DNA of 64,000 nucleotides, from the NCBI GenBank assembly GCA_021464245.1, contig JADCRB010000016.1, forward strand, positions 15,160,526 to 15,224,525. The letters are read 5' to 3'. The notes under the pieces are model-generated. The model made no database searches, was not told where the DNA came from, and was given only the letters and a program-made list of their open reading frames with translations. The stretch's first letter is position 1. Each line of letters opens with the position of its first letter. This document shows, piece by piece, positions 1 through 12,299 of the stretch. The position numbers were made by a program, and so were the translations under genes. The DNA is from Carallia brachiata. Taxonomy: Eukaryota; Streptophyta; Magnoliopsida; Malpighiales; Rhizophoraceae.

Positions 1-3000
1 GTAGTAGATTACAGAATATGTCCAGCTCTTTCTTCTTCACAAATCTTTGTAGTCCAAAATTGCACAAGATTTAAATTCTGATCTTTGAAAGTAACACCCA
101 CTAGAAAAAAGTTTAGCTGATGCTCGTACAAGTAAAAGTCAGCTAATTGTAATAACCGAAGAGTCCAAAAATTGTCTCTCCCACCTTATGTAATAGAGCT
201 GGACCAAAACAAATAGGCTCTTTTTTTTTTTTTTTTGGTCAAAACAAATAGGCTCATTAATGAAGCACGGAATGAGTAAAAGCACAGTGGGCCTAGTTTA
301 TGTAGCCCATGATGCTATAGGAAGTACGCTGGGATGAAAACAATTTGGATCGAGTAATTAAGTTGGCCTCCATCGGCCCACTCCAACAAGCTGAAGGCAA
401 CAATTCTTCTTTTGGAATGAACATGATTTTGCTTATTTTAGAGTAATAAATGATTTGACCCAAAAAAAAAAAAAGAGTAATAAATGATAGGCTAATATTT
501 TTACTGCAGATAAAAAAAATAAAAAATGAACGTGACTTTATTCTTTTTTGGTTATAAAAAATGAGAAAGTTGGTTAGCATTTTGCAGATCCACTAGAATA
601 AATTGTGTTGTTGGCACTGTAAGACTCACCAGGACATCTACATTAAACAGTTGAGGGGACAAACTTCAGTTGTCTAACCAACGTCTTTGGACTGTTACAG
701 ACACCGAAACAAACTAACGCAGAAAAAAAAAATTAGAGAACAAAGGGAAGAACAAAAATAGTTAAAGTGAGAGGACGTTTTTCTTTTTAAGATTAAAAAA
801 AAAAAGGTTTGTTTCTTTTATAGTAGCTTGCGTGGTTGCATTCTTCAAGAAGGACCCAGAATTTTTATCTTCGACTTATTGATGTGAAAGGTCAAAATTA
901 TCCTTCTTTGCTCTCAGTAGGCTCCAGCAAGTATGGAGGTTGTTATGGACATTTTAATTGATTATCAGCTTTCCTTGTTCTTTATGCATACGAAACTACC
1001 GGGATCGAATTTACATGCCAAACCCTTTATTTTTGCACGAGTTGGCGGAGTTAAGGGCTCGTGTCTGTTAGCGAAGAGGCCGTTATTTGAACTTTGAATT
1101 ACATTTAACGGTCCGTTTATTTATTGAAGAAAATAAAATTTTATAATATTATTTGTTGAGAAAAATGAAATTATAAAATTTCATTTTCTGCTATGATGTT
1201 TAGTTATAGTATTAAAAATATCATTATGTATTTTGTGAAATTCTGTAAAATAAAATATTAAAAATATTATTTTGTGTTTAGTAAAACTTTATAAATTGAA
1301 ATATTAAAAATTTGATTTTTGATAAATTTTTCTTTTCCTCTTTTTTTCTTCCCCTATCATTGTTAGTCTCTCTCTCTCTCAGAACTCCCTTTCTCCCTCT
1401 TTCTCTCTCCCATAATGCTCTCTCCCTTTCTCTCTCATAAGTCCCCTCAATCTCTTTATTATTTTATTTTGACAATCTCTCTCATACATGCTTATAAAAC
1501 TAGTACATACAATCAAGCTAATGCAAAATTATACTCCTATAATAGTGCTCTATTTTTCCTTGTAGACAATAATTAGGCTTTAATTGATTATCAATAATTT
1601 AATATTTGTACATATGCCTCAAGTTGTCCAATTCATAAATTGGTCGTCTCTTAAAACTAATACAAATAATGGTTAATGATAAAAATTCATACAAATACAA
1701 AAAGGTCATAAGTTCACTATCTCTTAAATGTTCACTATGTAATTCTATTACATTAATACATCCAATCTAGCATTCATTATCTAGTCATCAAACAAATTGT
1801 CTGGCCATCACTGCATCCATGCTTGGTTGCTAGCAAACATGAAATCGTTAGCTGATTTCAAAGGCGAAACTATTGAACTCTCAAAAAAAAAAAAAGTTGA
1901 AATGAACCTATGAAATTGAATTGGACAAAACGAAACAACAAAAGTGTCACAACAACAGCATGAAAAAGGCAGAAACAATGCTACAAGATTTACATCACTG
2001 AGAATTACTTTTTGGGGGAGATTTCTCTACAAAACTCTTACATACCTCTTTCCCAACAACCTTTAACTCAACAAATACCAACTGCTTCTCTCACTAAAAA
2101 GCTAGTGACTATGACTAAGAAACAAAAACAAAAAAGTGATAACTAGTGAATAGAAAGCTTTGAATATACATGTGTTTAATTTTATTTTCTCCATTCAAAT
2201 GTCTAATAGAGCTTCAAATTTGGCATGCTTTGGAGAAAAATTTTGACAAACTTTTCTCTTTTTGATCGGTTCAAATTAAGGTTTAACATTGTTGAAGGAA
2301 CCAAAGGCAAAAGAGAAAAAAACAAGTAATCATAGACTTTATTCTTTGTTATTGGGTACTTTTTGTTTGAACACATATCAAATCGTAGTCTGCTACTGCA
2401 ATTGCTACGACGGTAGCCGTGGCAAATTCTCATTAGCTAAAACTGTAGTTGACGTGGTCACAAATGTGTCCACATTAACTTAAAATGTTCTCAATTGAGG
2501 CAAAAGTAGTATGGCCAATTTAAAACCTTGATCTAACATTTTTCTCAAAAGCTTTTATATCTCATTCTTGCTTTTTTTTTTTTTTTTTTAAACTAATGTA
2601 GTCTTCTGCTGAATTGAGAAAGGAGATTGCCATGGTTGAGGCTAAAATATTACAGTTGGAGCATCATTTATTCAAACTTTTTTTAAAAAAAAAAAAAAAA
2701 ACTTGGCTAAAAGCTGTATTGAAGAAGATTGAAGAATTTTTTTTTATATAAAAAATAAAGGGCAAGAAAGAAAAATGAATATTATTCAGTCAAATCTTAG
2801 CAATTTGTCCCTTTCCATAGAAGCCCAGTTTTTGGTGAAACGAGAAAGAAAAGATGAAGCCTCACAAGATCTAAAGATGAGAAGGAGAAGATGAAGACCC
2901 ACAAGATTAAAAAGACCCACTATCTGACTTGCAGAAATTAGTTCAAAAATGGAAAAAGAAACCACAAATCTAAACAATAGACAATGGAAGACACCAATTT

Positions 3001-3360
3001 CTACAAGAAATCAAGGAGTTTTGAGTCACATCTTTGTCCCCTTTGGTCGCTCTTCTTCTCCTTGTTTTGGTTGGTTTTTGCTCTTTTTGTTCTTCTTCCT
3101 GAGCAGCGCTCTCTTTTTGCGTCAATTCTTTTTTTTTTATTATTATTATATCGTTGTGTTTTGGGAAAATGTCGTTTGCTCATTTTGAGCGAACAACATT
3201 TTCCCTAAAATAACTGTGCCTTTCCCCATTAATTAGGTAGAGGTTTTCTTTGACCATTAATTTTTTGGCCCCAAACATCGTAAAATAACGCAACTGCTTT
3301 CTTAAATGTCCTTTTCAGCTCTAATAAGCGCACCCTAAATATTAATCAAAATTTCCTTTT
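1..3360. other. gene-free AT-rich intergenic DNA
   Basis: No open frame here resembles a known protein, and no exon pattern with convincing splice sites was found. The stretch holds A/T runs, a CT-rich tract near 1366-1440, and an AT-rich block at about 1100-1330 in which a phrase containing ATTAAAAATAT recurs, which could be a decayed MITE. The short frames around 2950-3200 are low-complexity Phe/Leu-rich translations of T-rich DNA. Confidence 0.6.
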
Positions 3361-3369
3361 TTGAGCGAG

Positions 3370-4600
3370 ATCATGTAGACCTATCTAAACTTAGTCCGAG
3401 TAGAGTAATTATTAATTCTTTAAGAGTAAAAGGAGCTGGGACTACAAAAATACATTCAAAAATGAGATTTACGGAACTAAATTCTTCCATTATTTTTTGT
3501 TTAACAGTAACAAAAGAAATGTTCATTAGATAAGACAATATATACAAAGAGGGGATGCCCAACCCATAAAGTCTATCATATCAAGGCAGTAAAGAACAAA
3601 AGAAGCCACCGAAACAAATAAGCCTAGGCCACAACCCACTAAAACCTTGGACCCGCAGCAAAACCAACAGCCTAAACTAGAGATCAGACCCGGGCCTAAA
3701 GCCCAAGGAAAAGAGAAGCCTGTATGAGCCACAAACAGAGGTCGAATGTCCAACAAATCCACAACCACAAACAGATAACACTCCAGTAACGCTTTATAGG
3801 ATTGCTTATAAACTTAAAAAAAAATTAGTAGGCGCTATCTCAGATAATTAAAATTTGAATTCGTTTAATTAGAGATCTCGATTTTGAGTCTTGAGATTGC
3901 AGCAGCGTTAAATACTTATCGTGAGACTTTTGCCGCCTTCGAGGTGCCTACTCAAGTCGATCCAGATTAATCAGCCCAATAGGCTGGTTAGTAGGCGGTT
4001 TTTTTTTTAAAAAAAGAAAACCTAAAAAAAAAACAACAAATAACAAATTTCTCGTCGTACACAAGCCAGCACTACTGGTGATTGGGAACAAAGGGAGGCA
4101 GAGGAGCACGCGGTGACCAGAACCCAGTGCAAAGCTGGAAACATGCCAAGGGTAGCTAACTCGGCACAAAGGGGAGTTAAAAAGCCCGAGCTATAGGGAG
4201 CCAAAGACAAAATATCAAAGAAGGCCAAAGATTGGTGACCATGGCCGGAGGGCGAAATAGGAGCTGGGACCATTGTACAGGGCCACCCTTATCCCAATAA
4301 TGTCCGCCTTCTCCACCCCTACCCCTCGAAGCAAAGGGGGAGGTAGGGAAGCCCACCAGACTTGGAAACAATACCGAAGCAACAGACCAACAAAAACAAG
4401 GCATCACTTAGGAGTAGAGCCACACCAAACGAGTGCAAAAACAATACTACACCGACACCAGAAACTACCACAAGGACCAAGTTCCATCGAGGAAGCAGTC
4501 ACTACCAACACCGACGTCGAAGAGGGGAGTACACAGATGAAAAATGCAACCTACACACGATAGACGCAACGCGGCGCGTGTTAGCTGCCGTAGAAAAAAT
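3370..4600 (-). repeat. decayed repeat block, possibly the 3' end of a LINE
   Basis: This block is clearly richer in G and C than its flanks but has no long open frame. Read on the minus strand, about 3770 to 3480 looks like the tail of a plant L1-type LINE: a T-rich stretch with TTTGTATATATTG followed by a TCTAATGAA-type end. The remainder (3780-4600) has no recognisable domain. The LINE reading rests on recalled sequence style only. An old DNA transposon is the alternative. Confidence 0.3.
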
Positions 4601-4617
4601 TGATAAAAACGGGTGTT

Positions 4618-4776
4618 ATTAATTTTATTTTTTTAATAAATAAATATAATTTATATTATAATATTATTTAAATATTATTTTTAATTTTTTATTTAAATGA
4701 ATCTCATTTATTGTATAGTGTAAAATTACGAATAAATTAAATTTATTTAAAAAAAATAAAAATAAAAATTCCTAAC
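4618..4776 (+). repeat. dispersed AT-rich repeat, copy 1
   Basis: About 150 bp that recurs in the same orientation at 61669-61828. Shared landmarks are a TTTATTTAAAT box, a TTATTGTATA box and GAATAAATTA, ending in an A-rich stretch and ATTCCT. The similarity extends beyond simple A/T richness because the landmarks keep their order and spacing. No terminal inverted repeats were found, so the class is unknown. Confidence 0.45.
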
Positions 4777-5117
4777 AGAACGAACTAAGACGGTACTTTT
4801 GAAGTGCTTTTGAATCCGCAATTTTCTTTGCTACTTTATTAATAAACTACCTACTAGCTTTTTTTAAAAACTAAAAAAAAAAAGAAGGCAAAATGGTGAA
4901 GGGTATATCAGTCAATTAAGGAAACAAGACGTGGCCGCAAGAGATTTCTGACCGAACCATGAGAGCATCGCAATATCGTATCGTTGTCGGAGATTTCAAA
5001 AAGCCAAAAAAAAAAAAAAAAGGCAAAGAAATTTTGAAAACCCTAACGTTGGAATTGGCGACTGTATTTGAGGAAACAATTATAGAGGAAGAGAGAGAGA
5101 GAGAGAGAGATAAGAAG

Positions 5118-5686
5118 ATGGGTTCGGAAAAAAACGACGGCACGAGCGTTCCACCGACGGAGACAAAGCTTTGCGCAAATGGGTGTGGATTTTTCGGCAC
5201 GGCGGCGAACATGAATCTCTGTTCCAAGTGCTACCGTGACCTGCGGGTCAAAGAAGAGCAGGCCGCCTCGGCCAAAGCTGCCATGGAGAAGACCCTTAGC
5301 TTGAATTCCAATCAGCAGCAGGACGGGATAAATTCCGATCTCCTCCTCCTCCGTACCCATTTCGGCCAATCGGTGGCGGCTGCGGCTGTTTCTTCTGATT
5401 CGTCCTTATCATCGTCATCATCGGCAACAGCAGCCGCAGAAGTAGTCTCAGCAGCAGCGTCGTCGGAGCCCGTGACGGCGGCGGTCCGGAAGGTGGCTAA
5501 TAGGTGCTTTACCTGCAACAAGAAGGTTGGCCTGACGGGTTTAATTGCAAGTGCGGGAGCACATTCTGTGGGAGCCATAGGTACCCGGAAGACCATAGCT
5601 GCACGTTTGATTTTAAGGAGGCTGGCAGGAGCGCCATTTCGAAGGCTAATCCTGTGGTGAAGGCTGATAAAATGGACAGGATCTGA
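5118..5686 (+). CDS. SAP5-like: A20/AN1 stress-associated zinc-finger protein (SAP5-like), frameshifted in AN1
   Basis: Plant SAP proteins carry an N-terminal A20 and a C-terminal AN1 zinc finger, act in stress responses and are linked to ubiquitin binding or ligation. The start at 5118 gives MGSEKNDG, typical of the SAP5 group; the open frame upstream of it is leader (GA repeat at 5088-5110). A20 cysteines are at residues 19, 23, 35 and 38 (C-x3-C-x11-C-x2-C). A Ser/Ala-rich linker follows, then AN1 begins with CFTCNKKVGLTG. At 5534-5543 one base is missing: the +0 frame runs into unrelated residues to a stop near 5660, while the +2 frame supplies the rest of AN1 (C-x1-C-x4-C-x2-H-x5-H-x-C) and the usual family end VKADKMDRI, stopping at 5684-5686. 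The gene is intronless, as is usual for the family. It is either a recent pseudogene or carries a sequencing or assembly indel; the otherwise clean frame favours a recent or artefactual change. Confidence 0.88.
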
Positions 5687-7510
5687 TCCTTTCCCTGGTT
5701 TGGGTAAATTTATAATTCTCCATTCGGGTCTCTTCCTGTTTTTGTGTTGCTTTTCTTGTTAAGGGTTTTAGAGTAGCGAGTCGAAATGGTCGGTTTTTAT
5801 GCTGTGGGTTTGATTGGTGTTGTTTCGGTTCAGAATGGGATGGTAGGGGATATTTGAAGGAGAGGACACAGCTGGATGAATTTGGAGTTGTGGAAGGTCA
5901 ATTCCCTAATAAAGTAGATGATCAATTGTTTGTTGCAGTGTGCTCTAAACGCTTTTTAACTTCAAGTCTTATGACACTGATAAGAGTCTTTATCTGCTTT
6001 GTTTGTCTATTTATGTGCTCTTTATTATAATGTATTTGCAACTGAATTGTCACTATGCCTTTATTTTCAAATGTTCTTAGATATGTTACTTGGTCATTCT
6101 TCCTCTTATATTTGTGAAGTTGTAGCTTTTACTATTGAAGTTCTCCCTGGCATTTTTCTGGTATGTTGCTCGTTAAATTATGGTTCAACCTGGAGCAAGA
6201 TTGGCTGTAAGTTGTTATGTAACAATTCCACTTGGAAAAACATTGGCTGCAGTTATCTCTTCCTTGTTGGTGCTTGCATTTTCTTTGAAATTCCATTCAC
6301 TATCCTTTTTTTGGTCTCTGGTTCTAGCATGTTTTACTGCTTATCTTAGTGAACTTGCGGAGCTTCTTGTTGGACATGATCATTTATATTTAGACTTAAG
6401 TTGTGTATTCTGCTTTTAGACATAGCGCATATCAGAGATCTTTGTGTTCATTTAAAGTTTGTCGTCATATCTTGTTGTCTTTCTGCATGCCGAGGTTGTC
6501 TACGTTGAGTGCTGGTTCAGTTCCTGCTCGAAGCCGTTGTTTCATTTAGTGATTTAATGGTGGATGTGTCTATTAACATTAGAGCCTTAAGACCACCTCT
6601 TTTACCATGTCGTAGTTTTGACTGGTGATAATGCTTGATTGAGTCACTTTGGTTGGATTAATTTCTGCACGTGTTAGATTCTGCACTGATTAATATGATA
6701 AGCAGACAATTTGATGTTGTGGAGGATACACATATCTTTGGTTTGATTCTTATGCAAACTCCAGGTCATATGTAGCTTGCTGATTTCCTGAGTTTATTTT
6801 GTGGTCTCTTATTCAACCATGAGTTGGCTCTCAACCAAAGGCACTTTGGTTGAGGCCAGGGGGTTTAAGATTTTGGGTCTTGCGTAAAGCAAATTGGCAA
6901 ACCTGGAGTATCTCGACATCCAAGTTTTGCCCATTTTGTTCCATCTCCTTCGTGTTGTCCACGTTCTGTGTTATCTGTCCAAGTTCCCGGCAAGAACCGG
7001 CAATCCTAAGGGACTGTAACTAGTTTCTTCTGTATGATTGGTTGTCTTGCCATGTAGTTCTCATTGTTATGTTCTTCGTTCTCCTTTTCGATTCTAGGAA
7101 ATTATCCAACCTCTCGGATTGAGATGAACCAATTTTCAATCGGTTTTAACAGCTCTAATTGGCATCGGCGTGATCAAAGTAGGAAGCTGAATACGAGCAC
7201 TAAAGTAACACATAGACGCATGCACGGGGGTGGGTGGGTGTTGGTGTATTAGTCTTTGCTGTTTTTCCTTGAGAACTCAGTTGGGACTGGTGTGGAAAAA
7301 CTCCCATGATATGCCGTAAATGGGTATAATTGTTCACTTGGGCTTGTTTTCATGGGTGACCGAAAGATAGTTTGTAGGGAATGTTTGTATGCTTGTACGA
7401 CTTCCTGCGACGGCTTCACTTTGATGTCATAATAAAAGGGTGTTGCATGTGCGTCAAGGTCTCAACTTTACCAGAGGTCTTCTGTTAAAAAAAAAAAAAA
7501 AAAAAAAGAA
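5687..7510 (+). other. region downstream of the SAP gene, possible 3' UTR, ending in an A21 tract
   Basis: These 1.8 kb are less AT-rich than the far flanks but contain no credible reading frame. A polyadenylation-type AATAAA occurs at about 5909, which would give a normal-length 3' UTR. Another AATAAA lies at 7431-7436 and is followed after about 50 bases by an uninterrupted run of 21 A (7487-7507). The run could be simple-sequence DNA or the tail of an inserted cDNA. No convincing target-site duplication was found around the locus. Confidence 0.35.
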
Positions 7511-8730
7511 CTAAAATGGGGGACCAAGTAGCTCCTTTGCACCGTTGCTGCGAGAGAAGATTCTTGCAGTCCAATTGAATTTAATATTGATTTAGATTGT
7601 TGTTGTTATTGTAATGTTTATGTAAGTAACCAATAATTTTATAATAACATTTATGTAGCAATAAAGTAATAAAAATAATTATAATTAAAAAAATAAATTA
7701 TTAGATGAATTATGTGATTATTTTGTTATTATTTAAATTTATGTTGTATAGAAACTCTAGAAATAAATGTGTGTAAAATTGTCATCAATAGCACCAATCA
7801 AATGCAGCTAGGGTTAAAAAAGATTTGCAGGAAGTAAAAACATCACAAAACAACTTCAACCAAAAAAAAAAAAGGTTGTGAATTCAGCATCCAATTTCGA
7901 GCTCAAACCTGGGGAGATCGTTGGTTGGTGCAGCACTGTTTGACGAGTTCAACACGAAGCAGCTCTCGATATTATAATATTATTAATCAATCAAAAGTTC
8001 ACAGTTTCAGATAACATTGAACATCACAACATTTACTTCCACAGGGGTGTTAGAGCAGCGGATGGGAAATTTATGATAAAGAAGAGGGTTCTTAATAAAA
8101 AAATGATTAATTGAGACCTTCATAATCTTATTATATACTACACCAGAGGGTGTGAGGGTGGGAAGGGCTACTAAAAAAAATTTAGTTTTAATTGATAATT
8201 TGTTAAATCAGAGTTAACTAACTAATTTCTACTGGTTTAGTGATTTCTATTTCATACTAATCAAGGCATTTGAAATAACTCATAATTGACAGAATTAGAG
8301 AGCAGCGTAAGAAGGGTAGCAGTCGGTTACGGTTGTGTAACCCTCCTTAAATATGGAAAGTAATTAAATGATATAAAGGACAAAATTATCTTTTAATCTT
8401 CCGGATGGGTTCTGACAAAAACGACGGCGCACTGCACGGTTAACAAAACAATAAAATCAAAATCTTAAATTTATACTTAACATTTAACTTAACGTCTAAT
8501 TATAAATATAATATTTTTTTTACAGAATTAATTTTAATATTTTTATTAAAAAATAACGAAGTATCATTTTATTTGTTATCTTTTTAATTTGTAAAAAATT
8601 ATATTATTTATTAAATCATCTTCAATTATATAACCACAAAATATATATTTAAAAAAAAAAAAACTGGCACCGAGTGAGTGGGCAGAGCTATTCTGGGTTT
8701 GGTGGCTGACGGCCGCCGACTGACTGGCCC
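7511..8730. other. intergenic DNA with an AT-rich dispersed repeat (about 7640-7760)
   Basis: No gene is visible. The part around 7640-7760 resembles 31240-31405, sharing TTTAWGTAGCAATA, an A-rich centre, a TTAGATGA box and a TTGTATAG-like right part. The central portion also resembles 25290-25400. This looks like an old MITE family, but no termini or target duplications could be defined. Confidence 0.35.
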
Positions 8731-8733
8731 ATC

Positions 8734-8745
8734 ACTATATAAAAA
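8734..8745 (+). promoter_or_regulatory. TATA box of the 8838 gene
   Basis: The sequence CTATATAAAAA lies about 95 bases upstream of an ATG at 8838 in otherwise GC-richer DNA. This is a normal plant arrangement, with transcription starting about 30 bases downstream and leaving a leader of 60-70 nt. It is the main reason for treating the following open frame as a gene start. Confidence 0.5.
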
Positions 8746-8837
8746 ATAACAGGACGCCAGTTCACATGGGTGTTTCACCATAGAAGCATAGGCAGAGAGG
8801 CAAAACGAGGGCAAAAATATATATTAACAGCAGCCAG

Positions 8838-11478
8838 ATGACGACTTCAATGGCCATTCCTGAGATGTGGATGGAAATGAAGTTACGTCGTCCCAGAGAC
8901 GCAACTCACGATGTTACATCATCAGATCAGTGGTTTATCAGTATACATCTATCTCTTTGCTTTGTTTTTTTTTTTTTTTTTCTAATGTCTTCTTTGGTTT
9001 CTTCATTGAGCAGATCTGTTTTATTTGAGTTTGTGTTAAAGTTCATGTCTTTTCAACTCCCAAATTCCAAAGACCCCATCTTTTTTGCGTGTTCAGTTGA
9101 CTAGTTTTGTTAATTGGTTACTCCAGACCTTCAGTTCTGGAGACGATTATTTTGTTAGTGAGATAACCATTTTTCTGGGATGTTTGAGGCAGGTTGTTTG
9201 TTTGCAGCTTGTCATAACTGGGAAAACAGCCCTGATAGTTGTTGTCTGTTGTTCAAGAAATTATGCCTGGTTGTTATGCACATAATTTGATGGTTATTTA
9301 GCTCTTATTGCCCGCAGTAATAAGTTAATTTGCCTGATCTGGATAAACCCTTGTTGTTGATTGTATCTGCCTAAATCTAAATCTGGATTTCAATTGATAA
9401 AGTTGCGAGAAAAATGCATGGCCATCAATGGAAGCATTAGGATGTTAGTTTTTCACGTGGAAATACCGTGTTTGTTAGCTTTTTATGGCTGTCAAATTAA
9501 TACTACGGCTTATAATTTTATATGTTGGTCATCTTGCAGTTGTTAATTTATTAGCTAACCAAAAGAGAATGGTCTTAATCATTTGATGCCAATGTTTTCC
9601 ATTAATGCTGTTCAGTGGATAACATAAATTGTTCCTAATTGGGATTCCTGATCTGCAAAACATGTTGCCTTGTATTCCCTATCCCGAAAGATGGGGGATC
9701 CACTTTCTAAATACGAATGGTAGACTATTTTGTTCTCTTGTCATGATACACGTGTGATTTCATATACGTATTCTTATGCATGTCTATGTATGCGTATAGT
9801 TAGTGGTCACACTTAATTTAACTTTGATGAGGTTGCTTCTTGCTACTGCAGAATTTGTGGAACAGATATTGGAGTTGTCGGTCATTGATACGTAAGTGGT
9901 GTTTTCAACAACTATGGCTAATTGCATGTGTGATAAATTTTGATGCAAGATGGTCTTTGCTCTTTATTAACTCAACTGTGTGTTCATGTTGACAGCATTT
10001 TTATCATACTAAATATTGTTTTTAGCATAATTGTAAAGCTGGTTGCTTGAGTTTTTTCCGTCTTTGTTATGCTTCGCCCATGTTGAAAGTCAAGTTCTGG
10101 ACGTATTAATGATTTATATTCGTCATCGATGGGATCTAGTTTATGTTGCTTATTATAGCACATAATTTCCTTACGTGTTTAGGCTTCCTAGAACTTAAGA
10201 GTCTGGGTGGTTTGCTAGGCTGGCTCTGATGAGTCTGGGAGTTTAGTTGCTTATTTGCTGAATAAGGGACAGGTATAGGTTTTTTTTTCCTTCTTTCATA
10301 CGCCTGAACGATGTCTTTGTCACACTTATGTCTTTATTTAAGAATAAACAAATGTATCATGAATAGTGATTGCACTAAAAGCAGGCATTCTTGAGTCCCA
10401 TTATTGGCTTCTTTTTCTTTAGACTATACTGTTTAATAATTAATCATCTTCTATGTCATTACTGGTTTTAAATCTAGATGCAGTGCTTGTGGATTTCTCC
10501 TTTTTTAATTGGTGTGAGTTCTGTTTTGACATTTTGTGAAATGCTTCCAGTTAGAACTAGACATTTGTTGGTGGTGTGGTTCATCTTATTGGCCATGTAG
10601 TGGACAAGGGTTTAATAAAACTTTCTTTTTGGATTTCAAAGTCAATTTAGTTTGAGGCATTATTTGTTTGCTTAGGGAAGACATGCGGATAAGTTATTGA
10701 CCTTCATAGGAAGTTCTTCAATGGTTTTTTCCATGGCTGGTTATCATTAAAACTTCACGGAAACAGCTTATTCCAATATCATAAATTCTAGTACTAATGC
10801 TGGCTCGATTGGGGGATAATATTAAATAAAATGAATCCTATTAAATCTAAGCTTTAGACAGAGTTGGGTCCCTTAACTTGACTAAATAGAGGAAGGGCTT
10901 TTTGAGTTGATTCTGTGTTTTGATTCATATGAATTGAGCAGTTATTTCTTTTTGCAGAAAGCAATGATACGGCAGCAGTCATCATGGCAAAATAATGTCA
11001 AGATGAGTACTCTGGTCGAGCAGATGAAAGACAGGAATGCATTTGAGAAAAATTTTGTTAAACTGGATCGACCTCCAGAAATGTCGGTGACAATGAATTC
11101 TCGTGTTTCAACACCCAAGGCTGATAAGAAACTCACACCTCGTGGTGAAAATAGTATGGTAGTGTGGGCTAGCAACAACAAAGAGAGTTCAATTACGATG
11201 AATTCTGGTGTTTCAACACCACAAGCTGATCAGAAACTCACACTCGTGGTGAAAATAGTATGGTAGTGTCTGCCAGCAACAACAGAGAGTTTAATGACTT
11301 TTATTCAATCGTGTTCTTCAGTAGCAGTTTTGGCGAAGAGCTTAATGTTTTTGGTGGTGGAAATAGTACGCCAAATATTCAAGAAGGGACATATTCAACA
11401 TACCTGATGACCAGGGCATCAAATGACTGGGGTCACTACGTCATGGATGAGCTTTGTACCATATCTGATCGGAGGTGA
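8838..11478 (+). CDS. unknown protein, probable multi-exon gene with a disrupted last exon
   Basis: I do not recognise the family. A possible exon chain is 8838-8940 (start MTTSMAIPEMW, donor GTATAC), 9852-9891 (acceptor CTGCAG, donor GTAAGT; reads FVEQILELSVID) and 10942-11266. These lengths sum to 468 nt, a 155-residue frame ending at the TAG 11264-11266. The more canonical acceptor at 10957 (pyrimidine-rich, ends GCAG) would put exon 3 out of phase and hit a stop, so either the weaker acceptor is used or an exon is missing from this model. Exon 3 encodes a hydrophilic segment (KAMIRQQSSWQNNVKMS onward). It contains a 105-bp tandem duplication, the second copy of which has lost bases, moving the downstream frame (to 11478) out of register. 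The gene may be a pseudogene or have an altered C-terminus. Confidence 0.35.
11084..11290 (+). repeat. tandem duplication inside the last exon
   Basis: Copy 1 (11084-11188, 105 bp) and copy 2 (11189-11290, 102 bp) lie head to tail and are near-identical. Copy 1 encodes VTMNSRVSTPKADKKLTP then RGENSMVV; copy 2 encodes ITMNSGVSTPQADQKLTL. Copy 2 lacks one C in CACACCTCG (reads CACACTCG) and two A in the AACAACAAAGAG stretch. The first loss brings in a TAG at 11264, and the original register returns only after the second loss. Confidence 0.85.
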
Positions 11479-11499
11479 AAGAGCTAGCAAACTTAAGGC

Positions 11500-12290
11500 C
11501 TGCAAACTCTGTCAAGACCCAGAAATTTTTTGAATACCATATTTCAAACAAGCCTTACATTGTAATCAGATCAGTTATTTACCATATCTGTCAAGCATCA
11601 CTTGTTGGATCAGCTATTTACCATATTTCGTATGAATACTTTGTCTTTGATAATGACAATACATGACAAGCATCACATCGTAATCAGATCAGTTATTTAT
11701 CGTAAGGTGGTTTGTCGCTGCCTTGAAAAAGTGCGGTAGCAGAAATGTGTAGAAGAGTATTGCATTTTGAATGTAAAGATGTTATTTTTGTTCACTCTAT
11801 AGAACGTTTTTTATTTTCAATTCCATAAGTCTTCACATTCGAGCTAAATTTATTTGGTACTTGCTATATTTTTTTTTTTAACGAGTAAAATTTATTCATG
11901 ATTTTGTATTATAAAATTTAATTTTTATTTTTTTATGTCATGTAAACTCAAAATGTGAGTCAAATTAGAACTTCTCATTTATTGTTCCAAAAATTTTCAC
12001 CTTAACCATTCTTTCACAATTGCCCGCAGGTTTTGAGGGTCGGAGCGAAAAGAAATGGTAGTTAAGTTAGTTTTAGTGTGATTGTGTGCTTGTGAAGGGG
12101 GAAACAGAATGGACGTGAGACAGAGAGAGGACAGTGCTTCTTCAAAAAATTCCAAAACATGCATGAGCCAGTAAACGAAATTACAAGAAATTTGCTTTAA
12201 TTCCTGCGATATTTTAAAGCGAATCTTTTGATTGATGGGTTTGTAATCATTTTCAATTTACTTCAAATGGTTCTAGTTACTGTTCTGAAC
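11500..12290. other. intergenic DNA, no gene seen
   Basis: This contains the probable 3' UTR of the unknown gene to about 11800, where a short sequence (GTAATCAGATCAGTTATTTA) occurs twice near 11562 and 11679. AT-rich DNA follows. No frame, RNA gene or transposon terminus was recognised. Confidence 0.45.
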
Positions 12291-12299
12291 TTGAAATTA

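Noticed and set aside
4959..5117. longer N-terminus for the SAP protein starting at 4959
   Set aside because: The extra 53 residues are Lys/Glu runs from A and GA repeats. The family start MGSE lies at 5118.
5043..5596. minus-strand frames across the SAP gene
   Set aside because: Antisense by-products of the GC-rich SAP coding region.
6000..6420. membrane-protein-like frames downstream of the SAP gene
   Set aside because: T-rich composition gives hydrophobic residues in two overlapping phases; no start context, homology memory or splice support.
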